A stretch of DNA of 64,000 bases from Algoriphagus ratkowskyi. Lineage in GTDB: Bacteria > Bacteroidota > Bacteroidia > Cytophagales > Cyclobacteriaceae. This document shows, piece after piece, positions 43,503 to 52,833 of this stretch. The stretch lies in assembly GCF_002150505.1 (NCBI RefSeq), contig NZ_MSSV01000004.1, positions 1 through 64,000 on the forward strand. Reading direction: 5' to 3'. How positions within the stretch are numbered: position 1 is the stretch's first letter; each line of letters begins with the position of its first letter. The position numbers and the translations under genes are program-made. The notes beneath the pieces were generated by a model. That model made no database searches, was not told the origin of the DNA, and saw only the letters and a list, made by a program, of their open reading frames with translations.

Positions 43503-46436
43503 TTAAAATGCTCTTTTCTCAAGATGTTCCTCAAGATCAATTTTGTCAATTCCTTTTGACATCCAATCTGGGGCATCAGTACCTTTCAGATGATGGTCAA
43601 AGAATTCCATCATTCTCACAGAGTAATCTTTTCGGTTTTCGAGCTTGCCCAGTCCGTGATTTTCTCCTTTATACTGAACCATTATCACAGGTTTCTTCAA
43701 CCTTCTCAAGGCTGAATAAAACTCAATCCCTTGCGTGAAATCCACTGCACCATCTTTGTCATTGTGAAGCAAAAGAAGTGGTGTATTCACATTTTTCACA
43801 TGATAAACTGGGCTGTTTCTTTCGTAAGATTCCCAGTTCTCCCAAGGAGCACCAGTGAATCTACCCTGTGAAGCTTCAAAAATTGACATATTTCCTCCAC
43901 CAGAATTCCAATAGATTAAATCATACATGGAGATCATGTTAGTTAAGGGTGCTCCAGCAGCTGATGCTTTGAACATATCTGTTTGAGTGATCAAAAACGC
44001 TGTCTGATAGCCACCCCATGAGTGCCCGTGGATTCCTATGTTTTCCTCGTCAATTACACCTGTAGCAATGGCTGCATTTACTCCAGGAATGACACACCAA
44101 ACGGCTGACATTCCTGGATCATCCATCGTATAGACGATGTCTGGAATAAACACAGCAAAACCGTTGCTGGTATATACGCTAGGATTCCAGCCTGTTCCAC
44201 TATATCCTGGATTTGACCAGTTGTGAAGAGTTTGTGATAGCTTTTCGTAATAATAAACTACTGTAGGGTATTTTTCTCCCTCTACGTAATTGGCTGGAAG
44301 GAAAAGTGCGCCTTGAAGTTTGACTCCTTTGTCTGATACATAATCAACTAAGCGTGTCCCTGAAGACCAAGCATATTTTTCTGCTTCAGGGGCATTTTGA
44401 GTTACTTTTACTGGAGACGTAAGAGCTGCACTTGCTGCATATATTTGATCCGGCTCGTTGAAGGTTTGCTTACTAAAGAAATACACATCAGCTTTCTCAG
44501 CTTTTCGCAAAGATCCTATGCTGGCATCTTCCCAAACCAATGCTTTCGCCCCTGTTTCTAATCCTTTTTTAGATGCATTAATGATAGATACGCCACTTTT
44601 CTTGGTCCACTCGCCGTATGTCCTGAGGTATAGTGGTTTGCTTAGATTAATGCCTTTTTCCTCTGGATCAAGTTTGAAACGATACTGATATCTGATTTGA
44701 TCTGTTCTTCCATTTTGAGTCAAATTCACAGCTTTGGCTTTGCCAGTCACCGGGACCTGCCAGATGTCCCAGCCATCATTTAAAAGTACATATTGACTGT
44801 CGCTGCTCCAGCCTAATGCTCCTTGCAATGGTTTTTTCACATTGTGATCATCCTCTTCATCCACAAAAGTCACTGGCAAACTAGCGGTTAGATTCATTTC
44901 CTCACCTGACGCGATATCATAGCTATAGAAATCTCCATCGTATCCATAAATCAACTTGGTCCCATCAGTAGATCCGCGAGGATAGGAAGAATAACCTGGC
45001 ATATAAAAGTTGGTGAAAAGTGGCTTTTTCTCACCGGTCATAAGATCTACGATGAAAAAATCCTGGTAATTCTGGCCATCAAGATTGCTCTGAAGTTCGT
45101 AGGCTTGATTGTCGGAGCCTACAGCATATTTTTCTTTATCAAGGATATTTAGGCTAAGCATTGTGCTGTCCTGAAGTTGAATATGCTTTTTGGTAGCCAC
45201 ATTGTACATGGCATAAAAGCTGAAATTTTTATCCTGATTTTCCAGCACTTGCTGACGGGATTGCAGGCGACAGTCGTTCCAGTGCCAGATAGTCATGTCA
45301 GGCTTATCTGCATCGTTATTTTTAGGGCTTACTTTTCCAGAGTCTAATTTCGTAAGTGCTTTCTTTAGATCAGCAATCGAGTTCATAGAAGTGTCAGCCA
45401 TGATTCTTTTCATCGCCTCAGACTCCGCTAATTTTACAGAGTCCTTGTCAAGCTCTTTCTTTTCCTCTTCTTTTTTGGCTATAACCAAGGGATGAATTCC
45501 GTAGAAAAGTCTGGTCAAATCTTCTGACCACATTGGGCGGCGATTTGGGCTGATTGTATATTCTTTGGAAAAACCGATAGAATCTTTTAATGGATCATAA
45601 ACAATCACCTGAGGACTAGTTAGGTTTTTCACGCCAACTAATTTCCCTTGATCTTGCTTGTATTTTTTGTCCTTGACCATTTTCAAAGCTGCAAATGCTT
45701 CGCCTTTTTCTGTCCAGTTGATGGACTTGTAGGATGCATCATCTGAGTCTAGCACGCTTGTGCTGTTCGTGGTCATATTTAATAAGTAAATGCCATTTCC
45801 AGATTGATTGGCCGCATCTACAGTATAGGCTAAGTAATTACCGCTTTTGTTGAAAGAGAATTCTGCCACATTACCAAGGTTCTGTGCTTTTTTGGTGTTG
45901 AGGTGATAAATCAACAAGTCCGAACCTTTGGCGTCTCCGCCTCCGTCCTTGGTTAGATTAATAGCAAGGTGAGAAGCAGCATCTCCGTTGAAAGAGAAAT
46001 TGCTCACGTTTTCGAAGGTTTTTTTGTCCTCCTTATCAGTTGAACCAAGTTTCATTAGCGTGACCTTGTCGTGAAGCGGCTTGCCTTTAGACTTGTCATT
46101 GGCTTCTTTTTCCTTAAAAGTCGGATATTCTTTGAAGGCAATCCACTTGCTGTCCTCGCTGAATTCGATAGAAGGGTAGGAAGTAAATCCGATTTTGAAA
46201 GTCTGTGTAGAATCCGGATCGCTTACGTATTGAAGGATCACTTCGCCATCAGCTTCCAAAGCTACCATGCCGTAGGCTACCCATTTGCCATCTGGAGAGA
46301 TTTTGAAAGTGCCAGAGTTCATGTATTTCCAAGATGGAATATCTTTCCATGCCATGGGTTTGGGAGCATCGTCTTGGGCAATTGCAAGATTGCAGATCAG
46401 GCAAAAAAGCCAGAAAAATGTGTAGAGTTTTTTCAT
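43503..46436 (-). CDS. Secreted S9 family prolyl-oligopeptidase-like peptidase
   Basis: 977 aa with signal peptide MKKLYTFFWLFCLICNLAIAQ. Residues ~30-680 form a propeller with blades such as TFKISPDGKWVAYGMVALEAD and EFSFNKSGNYLAYTVD; residues ~700-960 are an alpha/beta hydrolase with nucleophile GIHGHSWGGYQTAFL, Asp in LLLHNDKDGAVDFTQG and His in YKGENHGLGKLENR. Unusually long propeller with an insert rich in Lys/Glu (KKEEEKKELDKDSVKLAESE). Degrades peptides in the periplasm or outside; specificity unknown. Confidence 0.9.
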   Translation of the reverse strand: MKKLYTFFWLFCLICNLAIAQDDAPKPMAWKDIPSWKYMNSGTFKISPDGKWVAYGMVALEADGEVILQYVSDPDSTQTFKIGFTSYPSIEFSEDSKWIAFKEYPTFKEKEANDKSKGKPLHDKVTLMKLGSTDKEDKKTFENVSNFSFNGDAASHLAINLTKDGGGDAKGSDLLIYHLNTKKAQNLGNVAEFSFNKSGNYLAYTVDAANQSGNGIYLLNMTTNSTSVLDSDDASYKSINWTEKGEAFAALKMVKDKKYKQDQGKLVGVKNLTSPQVIVYDPLKDSIGFSKEYTISPNRRPMWSEDLTRLFYGIHPLVIAKKEEEKKELDKDSVKLAESEAMKRIMADTSMNSIADLKKALTKLDSGKVSPKNNDADKPDMTIWHWNDCRLQSRQQVLENQDKNFSFYAMYNVATKKHIQLQDSTMLSLNILDKEKYAVGSDNQAYELQSNLDGQNYQDFFIVDLMTGEKKPLFTNFYMPGYSSYPRGSTDGTKLIYGYDGDFYSYDIASGEEMNLTASLPVTFVDEEDDHNVKKPLQGALGWSSDSQYVLLNDGWDIWQVPVTGKAKAVNLTQNGRTDQIRYQYRFKLDPEEKGINLSKPLYLRTYGEWTKKSGVSIINASKKGLETGAKALVWEDASIGSLRKAEKADVYFFSKQTFNEPDQIYAASAALTSPVKVTQNAPEAEKYAWSSGTRLVDYVSDKGVKLQGALFLPANYVEGEKYPTVVYYYEKLSQTLHNWSNPGYSGTGWNPSVYTSNGFAVFIPDIVYTMDDPGMSAVWCVIPGVNAAIATGVIDEENIGIHGHSWGGYQTAFLITQTDMFKASAAGAPLTNMISMYDLIYWNSGGGNMSIFEASQGRFTGAPWENWESYERNSPVYHVKNVNTPLLLLHNDKDGAVDFTQGIEFYSALRRLKKPVIMVQYKGENHGLGKLENRKDYSVRMMEFFDHHLKGTDAPDWMSKGIDKIDLEEHLEKRAF

Positions 46437-46620
46437 CTGTTTATAATTTAATTTTAAAAGATCAGATGAAATCTCGCATTGTTAATAGTCATGATAGATG
46501 TCGGAACTACTACTTGCTTGATTTCATATTACGTGTTTTTCAGATTTGAAATTAGGGAAAATTAATCATATCGGTTTGGTCCAGGCCAGATGGTAAAAAT
46601 GTTGATTTGGGATAAAAATA

Positions 46621-46654
46621 AAAAGTCCCAAATCTTCCGATCTGAGACTTTTTT
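46621..46654 (-). terminator. Terminator after amidohydrolase gene
   Basis: AAAAGTC pairs with GACTTTT; inside, CA/TG and ATC/GAT continue the stem with two single mismatches around TTCC. T-runs occur on both strands, so it could serve either direction; the amidohydrolase stop is 77 nt away. Confidence 0.6.
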
Positions 46655-46686
46655 AAAATCATAAACTGTTAATTACTAATTTAGTT

Positions 46687-46732
46687 AACCAACAACCAAC
46701 ACCCAACAACCAATAACTAATAACCAATAACT
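46687..46732. repeat. Low-complexity CAAC/AATAACT array
   Basis: A run made only of units like AACCAACAACC, CAATAACT and AATAACC, with no G between 46687 and 46732, ending on the stop side of the amidohydrolase gene. Looks like slipped-strand expansion of short repeats in the 3' region. Confidence 0.55.
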
Positions 46733-48434
46733 ATTTCTTATACACCACTTTACCACCAACTACTGTCATTGCCACTTTGGTTTCCAATATTTCATCCTCT
46801 GGAACTTCCATAATGTTCTTATCGAATACAGTGAAATCAGCTACTTTTCCTACCTCGATAGAACCTTTATAATTCTCTTCAAACTCGGCAAATGCTCCGT
46901 CCAATGTATAAGATTTTAGCGCCTCTGCACGCGTCATTTTTTGATCTCCTTCGTAGCCTCCATCAGGCAATCCCTGCAAAGTCTTACGCGTCACAGATGC
47001 ATAAAATGACGGTAGAGGATCTACAGGCTCTACCGGAGCATCTGTTCCGTTGGTAACTACGGCGCCTGACTTCATTAGTTTCTGCCAAACATAAGCACCA
47101 TCAATGATTCTTTTTTCGCCCAATCTGTCAATAGCCCATGGTCGATCTGAACTTAGGTGAATTGCCTGCATGGCGGCGATTACGCCCATTTCACCAAATC
47201 GTGGAATGTCATCAGGATGAATGTGCTGTGCATGCTCAATACGGAATCGAAGCTGTTTTGAATCTGCATGGTTAGCAAAAGCTGCTTCATATCGATCAAG
47301 AATTTCCTGATTAGCACGATCACCAATTGCGTGAGCACAAACTTGAAATCCTGCAGGAATAGCTTTCTCCGAAACTTCGGATACTACCGACATAGGCAAA
47401 GTCTCATGACCACGATGTCCTGCCCTATCTGTATAATCTTCCAATAGCCATGCACCGCGAGAACCTAAAGCTCCATCACAATTCAATTTAATCGAGCGAA
47501 CTGTCAGCATGTGATCTGCGGAGTCGATCATAGGACCTCGCTTATACCATTCCTCTAAAAGTGCAGGCTGAGTGCCTGTGAGCATCACGTATTGGCGAAC
47601 TGTGAGCTTTCCTTCGTTTTTGAATTTCTGAATTAAATCTATAGTATTTTGTCCGCTTCCAGCATCATGAAAACTCGTGATTCCCTTTTCATTTAATTCT
47701 TTTAGTGCTAATGTCAAGGCCTCTTCAGCTCTTTCAGGAGTATCAGCAGGGATCAATCTTGCTACTAAACCGGCAGCCTTTTCTGCAAGAATTCCCGTTG
47801 GATTTCCCAACTCATCTCTTATGATTTCTCCACCTTCAACTTCCCCCGGTCTCTCACCTTTCAAGTTGTTTATGCCAGCTAGTTCAAGTGCTTTCCCGTT
47901 GGCAAAGGCTGCATGTCCGCTAGCATGAGAAAGATAAACGGGATTATCTGGAGAAATTTCGTTCAGCTGATCGTTGGTTTGGAAACCTTTCACCATTTTT
48001 TCCGGCATTTCTATCCACTTGTCCTGATGCCATCCGCGACCGGTGATCCAGTCACCAGGTTCTGCTTTGGCAACAGCCTCTGCTACTTTCTCGACTAGTT
48101 CATCGTAAGATTTGACATACATGAGATCGAGTTCCAGTTTGTTGTAGCCAATCCCCATCAAGTGAGCGTGGGACTCGATTAAGCCTGGAGTCATAGTTTC
48201 TCCTTGGAGATCAATTACTTCGGTGTTATCTCCTTTATGCTTCTCAATTTCTTCGACGGACCCTACTGCGAGGATTATTCCGTCTTTGACAGCGACAGCT
48301 TCTGCTGTAGGTTGGGCTTCATTTACTGTGTAAATAATTCCGTTGGTAAATATCAGATCAGCTGGTTCTGCCTTTTCTGAGGAGCAAGAAATGAGGAATA
48401 TCCCCAAGATTGCGAGTAAGAAGATGTTTTTCAT
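46731..48434 (-). CDS. Amidohydrolase lipoprotein (YtcJ-like)
   Basis: 567 aa. Lipoprotein signal MKNIFLLAILGIFLISC (Cys 17) then an amidohydrolase-3 domain: TMTPGLIESHAHLMGIGYN (HxH near 80), VYLSHASGHAAFANGKAL, TSFHDAGSGQNTI, RIEHAQHIHPDDIPRF, NGTDAPVEPVDPLPSFYASV with the metal Asp, and a terminal beta composite domain (DFTVFDKNIMEVPEDEI). Substrate unknown (N-acyl or urea-type amide). ATG 48434 gives the lipobox; 15 further codons are open upstream but not conserved. Confidence 0.88.
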   Translation of the reverse strand: MKNIFLLAILGIFLISCSSEKAEPADLIFTNGIIYTVNEAQPTAEAVAVKDGIILAVGSVEEIEKHKGDNTEVIDLQGETMTPGLIESHAHLMGIGYNKLELDLMYVKSYDELVEKVAEAVAKAEPGDWITGRGWHQDKWIEMPEKMVKGFQTNDQLNEISPDNPVYLSHASGHAAFANGKALELAGINNLKGERPGEVEGGEIIRDELGNPTGILAEKAAGLVARLIPADTPERAEEALTLALKELNEKGITSFHDAGSGQNTIDLIQKFKNEGKLTVRQYVMLTGTQPALLEEWYKRGPMIDSADHMLTVRSIKLNCDGALGSRGAWLLEDYTDRAGHRGHETLPMSVVSEVSEKAIPAGFQVCAHAIGDRANQEILDRYEAAFANHADSKQLRFRIEHAQHIHPDDIPRFGEMGVIAAMQAIHLSSDRPWAIDRLGEKRIIDGAYVWQKLMKSGAVVTNGTDAPVEPVDPLPSFYASVTRKTLQGLPDGGYEGDQKMTRAEALKSYTLDGAFAEFEENYKGSIEVGKVADFTVFDKNIMEVPEDEILETKVAMTVVGGKVVYKK

Positions 48435-48495
48435 GGATTTATAATTCTCCTCGAAAGTACCTTTTTTCAAACAATCCAAAAAGCCAATCCTGTAA

Positions 48496-50583
48496 TTACC
48501 GAATCCAGATTTTACGGCTTTCCCTAAATTTTCCTTCTGATTCGAGGATGAGAATATACAAAGCAGGAGCTAGGAAACTTGCTTGGATTTCTACCTCTGT
48601 GTTAGCTGGGATTTGGATCTTGCTCAACAATTCCTGACCAAGTGAATTTATCAAAGTGCCTGTGGAGGCTTTGTTGGAAAACACTTTTATCGGGCCATCG
48701 CTTGGATTGGGATAGATTTTAACTTTGTAGTCTCCTGTGTCAGGATTTGGGTCTTCAGTTGAGCTCAGATAAATCAATCCGCCGCCTCTAGTACCTAGAA
48801 TCAAATCAATCGCACTGTCAAATGCTGGACTGATTGGGGCAATCCATGTGTTTCTACCCAATCGTGTAGGAAGATTTTGATTGCCGATTTGAACCAAAAC
48901 TTCCGTGCGAGTTGATGACTTCATAAAGTCATTGATCTTGCTAAGAATGCCGTTTTGGTCTATTGTATAAAGGTCGGGATTTGACTTTTGAAGTACCGCG
49001 ATGCTCAGGTTTCTATTAGCGGGATTGTCGATAAATTCTAAAAAATCAGCTTTTACAAGTGATGCTGTGAAATTTGAGAAATCAACGGTGTATAAATCTA
49101 AACTTCCATTTTGCGAAGCTACTAGCATCATGTCTTTACTTTCATAGTTAAAAAACTGAAAGTAATCTCCGCGCATCGGTGTATAGCCTGTAAAAGAAAC
49201 CGGAGAAAATACTGTACCAGCAAGCTGAAAAAGAATTTGTGAAGGAAAATTATTCGTGTATTTAATTCCAGAAATCAATTCATGAGCTCGGCCAGACTTA
49301 TCTCGGTAACGGATATATTGCGCATCAACCAATTCAAGCGCAGAAAGATCGATTTGAACGTTATTTTTCTTGGTTAATTTCCCGTCCAGTAATTCAAATT
49401 TGGTTAGAATGGATTTTACTTGCCCTCCTTCCATTAGCGTATTGGATGTGACGCTCAGCTCTCCCTGACTTTTATTTCCAGAGAAAAATGGACGTGAATT
49501 TTCTCCTAAATCAATCATCTGATTCTGTAGAAATTCATAGTCTGTATTTCCTTGGGCATCGATTCTCACGATTGAATTGGCGAAATCAATCTTGTAATTA
49601 AATGAAGTTTCGTTGCTGTTGAGGCTGATAATAAGGCTTTCGTCTATTAGCTGTCCGATATGGAAAATTGGGAAAGTCGGTAAATCCCCATAAGCCGGAA
49701 GGGTATTGCTGAAGCTATCGAACACTGGTTCAGCTGAAGTTCCAGAATTTGGGAGAAAGTATAAAATACTACATTCATCACGACCCAAAAGCAAGTCTTC
49801 TATTCCGTCTCCATCAAAATCTTGATACAAGATAGAGTGGCCTCCTGAGTGCTGTAGTTTCATATTTTCTGCTTCTACTTCTAATTTCGCAAGCGGAGTG
49901 CCTGTACATGTCTTTCCAAAGGCAATATCTCCACAGCCACAAAACTCAAAATTTCCCCAGTGATTTTTTGCAAAAGCAAAACCATCTATATCGGCAGATC
50001 CTTTCCGCTCCACGCTGGTGTTTTTGTAAAACTCCATGTAGTCACCTCCTGCAAAATTGAAAATAACCAAGTCAAGATCACCATCCCCATCCAAATCTTG
50101 GAGTAAGGGTGTATCAAGATTGTTGGTTTGGATATTTCCAGAACCATCAATTTTGAGAAAGTTTTGAGCTATTTGCCATGAAATCTGGTTTCCGCTCGAC
50201 GTGTTTTTATAAGCCTTTATTCCTAAAGCAGTCGAAGTGAATAAATCTTTCTTCCCATCTCCGTCAAAATCTACCAACACAAGAAATCCGCTGATGTCAG
50301 CTGGAAATGAGTAGCTTAATTCGGGTAAATGAATGAACTTTTCTCCGTCTTTTTTGAGAACCAAAAGCTGTCGCGAATTGATGTCCCAAGTGACCCATTC
50401 TTCGATTCCATCTCCAGTGAGGTCAATGGTTCCTATTTGTGCCGCATTGATGCCTCCTGTAAAAGGAGCTGATAAAAAAGCTTTATTAATCTCAACTTGT
50501 GGCTGCTGATCAATTCGAAAAATTTCTTGTGCGCTTAGCTGAAAACTACTGATAAGAAAAATGAAAATCCAGAATTTGCGCAT
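48496..50583 (-). CDS. FG-GAP/VCBS repeat protein with T9SS type A sorting domain
   Basis: 695 aa. Signal peptide MRKFWIFIFLISSFQLSAQ; several integrin-like Ca2+ repeats with DxDGDG cores (LVDFDGDGKKDLFTST, LLQDLDGDGDLDLVIFNF, LYQDFDGDGIEDLLLGR, DLTGDGIEEWVTWD); C-terminal ~75 residues are a T9SS sorting domain starting VKIYPNPSDGPIKVFSN and ending LYILILESEGKFRESRKIW. Secreted across the outer membrane and probably surface-attached. ATG 50583 gives the signal peptide. No T9SS machinery gene is in the window. Confidence 0.87.
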   Translation of the reverse strand: MRKFWIFIFLISSFQLSAQEIFRIDQQPQVEINKAFLSAPFTGGINAAQIGTIDLTGDGIEEWVTWDINSRQLLVLKKDGEKFIHLPELSYSFPADISGFLVLVDFDGDGKKDLFTSTALGIKAYKNTSSGNQISWQIAQNFLKIDGSGNIQTNNLDTPLLQDLDGDGDLDLVIFNFAGGDYMEFYKNTSVERKGSADIDGFAFAKNHWGNFEFCGCGDIAFGKTCTGTPLAKLEVEAENMKLQHSGGHSILYQDFDGDGIEDLLLGRDECSILYFLPNSGTSAEPVFDSFSNTLPAYGDLPTFPIFHIGQLIDESLIISLNSNETSFNYKIDFANSIVRIDAQGNTDYEFLQNQMIDLGENSRPFFSGNKSQGELSVTSNTLMEGGQVKSILTKFELLDGKLTKKNNVQIDLSALELVDAQYIRYRDKSGRAHELISGIKYTNNFPSQILFQLAGTVFSPVSFTGYTPMRGDYFQFFNYESKDMMLVASQNGSLDLYTVDFSNFTASLVKADFLEFIDNPANRNLSIAVLQKSNPDLYTIDQNGILSKINDFMKSSTRTEVLVQIGNQNLPTRLGRNTWIAPISPAFDSAIDLILGTRGGGLIYLSSTEDPNPDTGDYKVKIYPNPSDGPIKVFSNKASTGTLINSLGQELLSKIQIPANTEVEIQASFLAPALYILILESEGKFRESRKIWIR

Positions 50584-50675
50584 GAATGGTAATAGGTAAG
50601 ACAAATTAATACGGTAGTCTCGGTTCAAAGATGTGAATGATTCCTTTATTTTGGGAATTAATTCCTTCGAAAACG

Positions 50676-51971
50676 ATGAATATTTCAATTTTATATACCC
50701 TCTTCAAAAATAGCACAGGAGTCAGCACGGATACCAGAAAGATTGAAAAAGGCAATATCTTTTTTGCTCTCAAAGGTCCTAACTTCGATGCAAATGCTTT
50801 TGCGCCCAAAGCCTTGGAAATGGGAGCCGCGGTAGTGGTGATCGATGACGTTGCTCATTTTGTGGAGGATGATCAGCGTTATTTTTTGGCTGAGGATGGT
50901 TTGAAAATGCTTCAGAATTTAGCCAATCATCATCGTAGGCAACTAACAATTCCAGTCATCGGCATGACAGGCTCAAATGGTAAAACGACCTCTAAGGAGC
51001 TGATGAAAACAGTTTTAAACAAGAAGTTTAAAACTGCAGCGACGGTCGGAAACCTCAATAATCACATAGGAGTGCCGCTGACTTTGCTGGCTATCAATGA
51101 AACGCATGAAATCGCTATCGTGGAAATGGGAGCCAACAAACAAGGCGATATTGAAGAGCTTTGTCTGATCGCCGAGCCAACCCATGGACTGATCACCAAC
51201 ATCGGCAGAGCACATCTGGAAGGTATGGGCGGGCCTGAAGGTGTGCTGAAAACCAAGACCGAATTGTTCCAGTTTTTGAAAGCAAATGATGGAACAGTAT
51301 TCATAAATTCTCAGGATCCGATTTTGTCGAATCTGGCTAAGCGATTTGAGATGCCAGTACTTTATCCTTCTGAAGGAGACTTTTGTGAGGTGACTTTCGA
51401 GGATGCGAATCCATTTGTGAAATTCTCAGTGGAAGGAAAGGATGAATTGTATTTAAGCCACTTGATTGGAGCGTATAATTTTGGAAATATCGCCACAGCA
51501 CTGACGATAGGTAAATTTTTTGGAGTAGAAATGGATAAAGCTGTGGAAGCGCTTGTTGAATATCAGCCTTCGAATATGCGATCTCAATTGGTAGAGAAAC
51601 GTAGTAATCTGATCATTCTCGATGCTTACAATGCAAATCCTTCAAGTATGGAAGTAGCAATTCGGACTTTTGGAGAGATGACTGGAAAACAACAAAAGAT
51701 GCTGATCATCGGAGATATGTTTGAGTTAGGGGATCATGCGGAAGCTGAGCATGCACGATTAGGAGAGATTATTAGCGAATACGAAATCGACAAAGTGTGT
51801 TTCACCGGGCAGTTAATCGTATCTGCCTTAGCTAAATACCCAAAGGCATTGTATTTCCCTGATCCTTTTTCGTTCCGCGTTTGGCTTCAGGATAGCAAGT
51901 TAGAAGATTACCTTATTCTGATCAAAGGGAGTCGTGGGATGAAGCTGGAAGGTTTGGTTGATTTTATTTAA
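50676..51971 (+). CDS. murF: UDP-MurNAc-tripeptide:D-Ala-D-Ala ligase
   Basis: 431 aa, last cytoplasmic step of the peptidoglycan precursor pathway. N-terminal substrate domain GVSTDTRKIEKGNIFFALKGPNFDANAF, ATP P-loop VIGMTGSNGKTTSKELM near 105, HIGVPLTLLAIN, EMGANKQGDIEELCLIAEPTHGLITNIGRAHLEG, and C-terminal DAYNANPSSMEVAI. ATG 50676; the frame is open 13 codons upstream. Divergent from the T9SS cargo gene; its last 8 nt overlap the end of the broken PIN toxin gene on the other strand. Confidence 0.95.
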   Translation: MNISILYTLFKNSTGVSTDTRKIEKGNIFFALKGPNFDANAFAPKALEMGAAVVVIDDVAHFVEDDQRYFLAEDGLKMLQNLANHHRRQLTIPVIGMTGSNGKTTSKELMKTVLNKKFKTAATVGNLNNHIGVPLTLLAINETHEIAIVEMGANKQGDIEELCLIAEPTHGLITNIGRAHLEGMGGPEGVLKTKTELFQFLKANDGTVFINSQDPILSNLAKRFEMPVLYPSEGDFCEVTFEDANPFVKFSVEGKDELYLSHLIGAYNFGNIATALTIGKFFGVEMDKAVEALVEYQPSNMRSQLVEKRSNLIILDAYNANPSSMEVAIRTFGEMTGKQQKMLIIGDMFELGDHAEAEHARLGEIISEYEIDKVCFTGQLIVSALAKYPKALYFPDPFSFRVWLQDSKLEDYLILIKGSRGMKLEGLVDFI

Positions 51972-52383
51972 AGAGGGCGAGGAATTCTTGTGGAGTAAAC
52001 ACTGGAAGTGTGGATAATTTATAATCTTTTTTATTTCGGGTAATAATAGCTTCAATACTCGAGTTTTAATTGGCTGTTTCAAATTGATTAGCGTCTTCAA
52101 AATCCGTGAACCCATTTCGGAAGGCGTTTCTAATTTCCGCATCTCCAACAGGAAGGATTTGGCAATACTCTAAAATCTGTTTTATGGACTTTATCGTTAT
52201 CTCTTTCCCAATTTCTTTTCTAGCCACGTAAAAGGAATTGGAAATCATGAGGCTTGAAAGAAAAATTGAAACTTCTCCTTTTGCAGCCAAGAGAAATATA
52301 GTGTTTGATTTTTCTGCAAATGGATCTCGCGTTAATAAAGTATCCAAGAAAACATCCGAATCAACAAATATATTAGGAGCCAT
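51964..52383 (-). pseudogene. PIN-domain toxin (VapC-like) with in-frame stop
   Basis: The open part (52066-52383) encodes 105 aa: NIFVDSDVFLDTLLTRDPFA with the first PIN acidic residues, and GFTDFEDANQFETAN near the end. A TAA at 52066-52068 stops it, but the same frame then runs on for 33 residues, NSSIEAIITRNKKDYKLSTL then PVFTPQEFLALFK, to a TAA at 51964-51966. That tail, with ITRNKKDY and TPQEFL, is the usual C-terminus of PIN-domain ribonucleases, so the intact gene would be 139 codons. The stop removes the last strand and conserved region, so the toxin is probably inactive, unless the stop is read through or is a sequence error. The antitoxin overlaps upstream by 11 nt. Confidence 0.8.
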
Positions 52384-52699
52384 ATTTTTTCCATAATTCC
52401 TCTGTAAGAGTCTTTATGTCTTCTGACAATTCGGAATACTCTAATTCAGGATTAACTTTTGCCTTACGTGAAAAAAAAGCCTCCAAATTCTTTGGGATCG
52501 GCTCAGTCCCAACTAATATCCTCTTCACAAGTTCAGGGTTCTTGGGCGTTATTTTCTCTAAAACTTTTTCCTTAGGTTCAGTCACATCCGATAAAAGTGT
52601 TTCTACCAAAGCAGATAAACTTTGTCCTTGCTCTTCGGCATACATTTTTGCTTTTTCGGCAAGTCTTTCGTTGATGTCTAATGTTACCTTCGTTGTCAT
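52373..52699 (-). CDS. Antitoxin of PIN toxin pair (DUF6364/RHH-like)
   Basis: 108 aa. N-terminal ribbon-helix-helix-like segment TTKVTLDINERLAEKAKMYAEEQGQSLSALVETLLSDV, typical of DUF6364 antitoxins that bind their own promoter, then a charged C-terminus (NPELEYSELSEDIKTLTEELWKKYG) suited to wrap the toxin. Overlaps the toxin start by 11 nt. Kept intact while the toxin is broken, as expected for a decaying toxin-antitoxin pair. Confidence 0.78.
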   Translation of the reverse strand: MTTKVTLDINERLAEKAKMYAEEQGQSLSALVETLLSDVTEPKEKVLEKITPKNPELVKRILVGTEPIPKNLEAFFSRKAKVNPELEYSELSEDIKTLTEELWKKYGS

Positions 52700-52833
52700 G
52701 ACTTCTGGATTATTCGATATAATTTAAGAAGATTTCTTTCTTTATTGAAATCAATTTTGCTTCAATAAAGTTTACTCCCATGTCAGAGCATTGACGATTT
52801 TAAGATTTCATTCGTTTCAAAAAAACAAAAATA

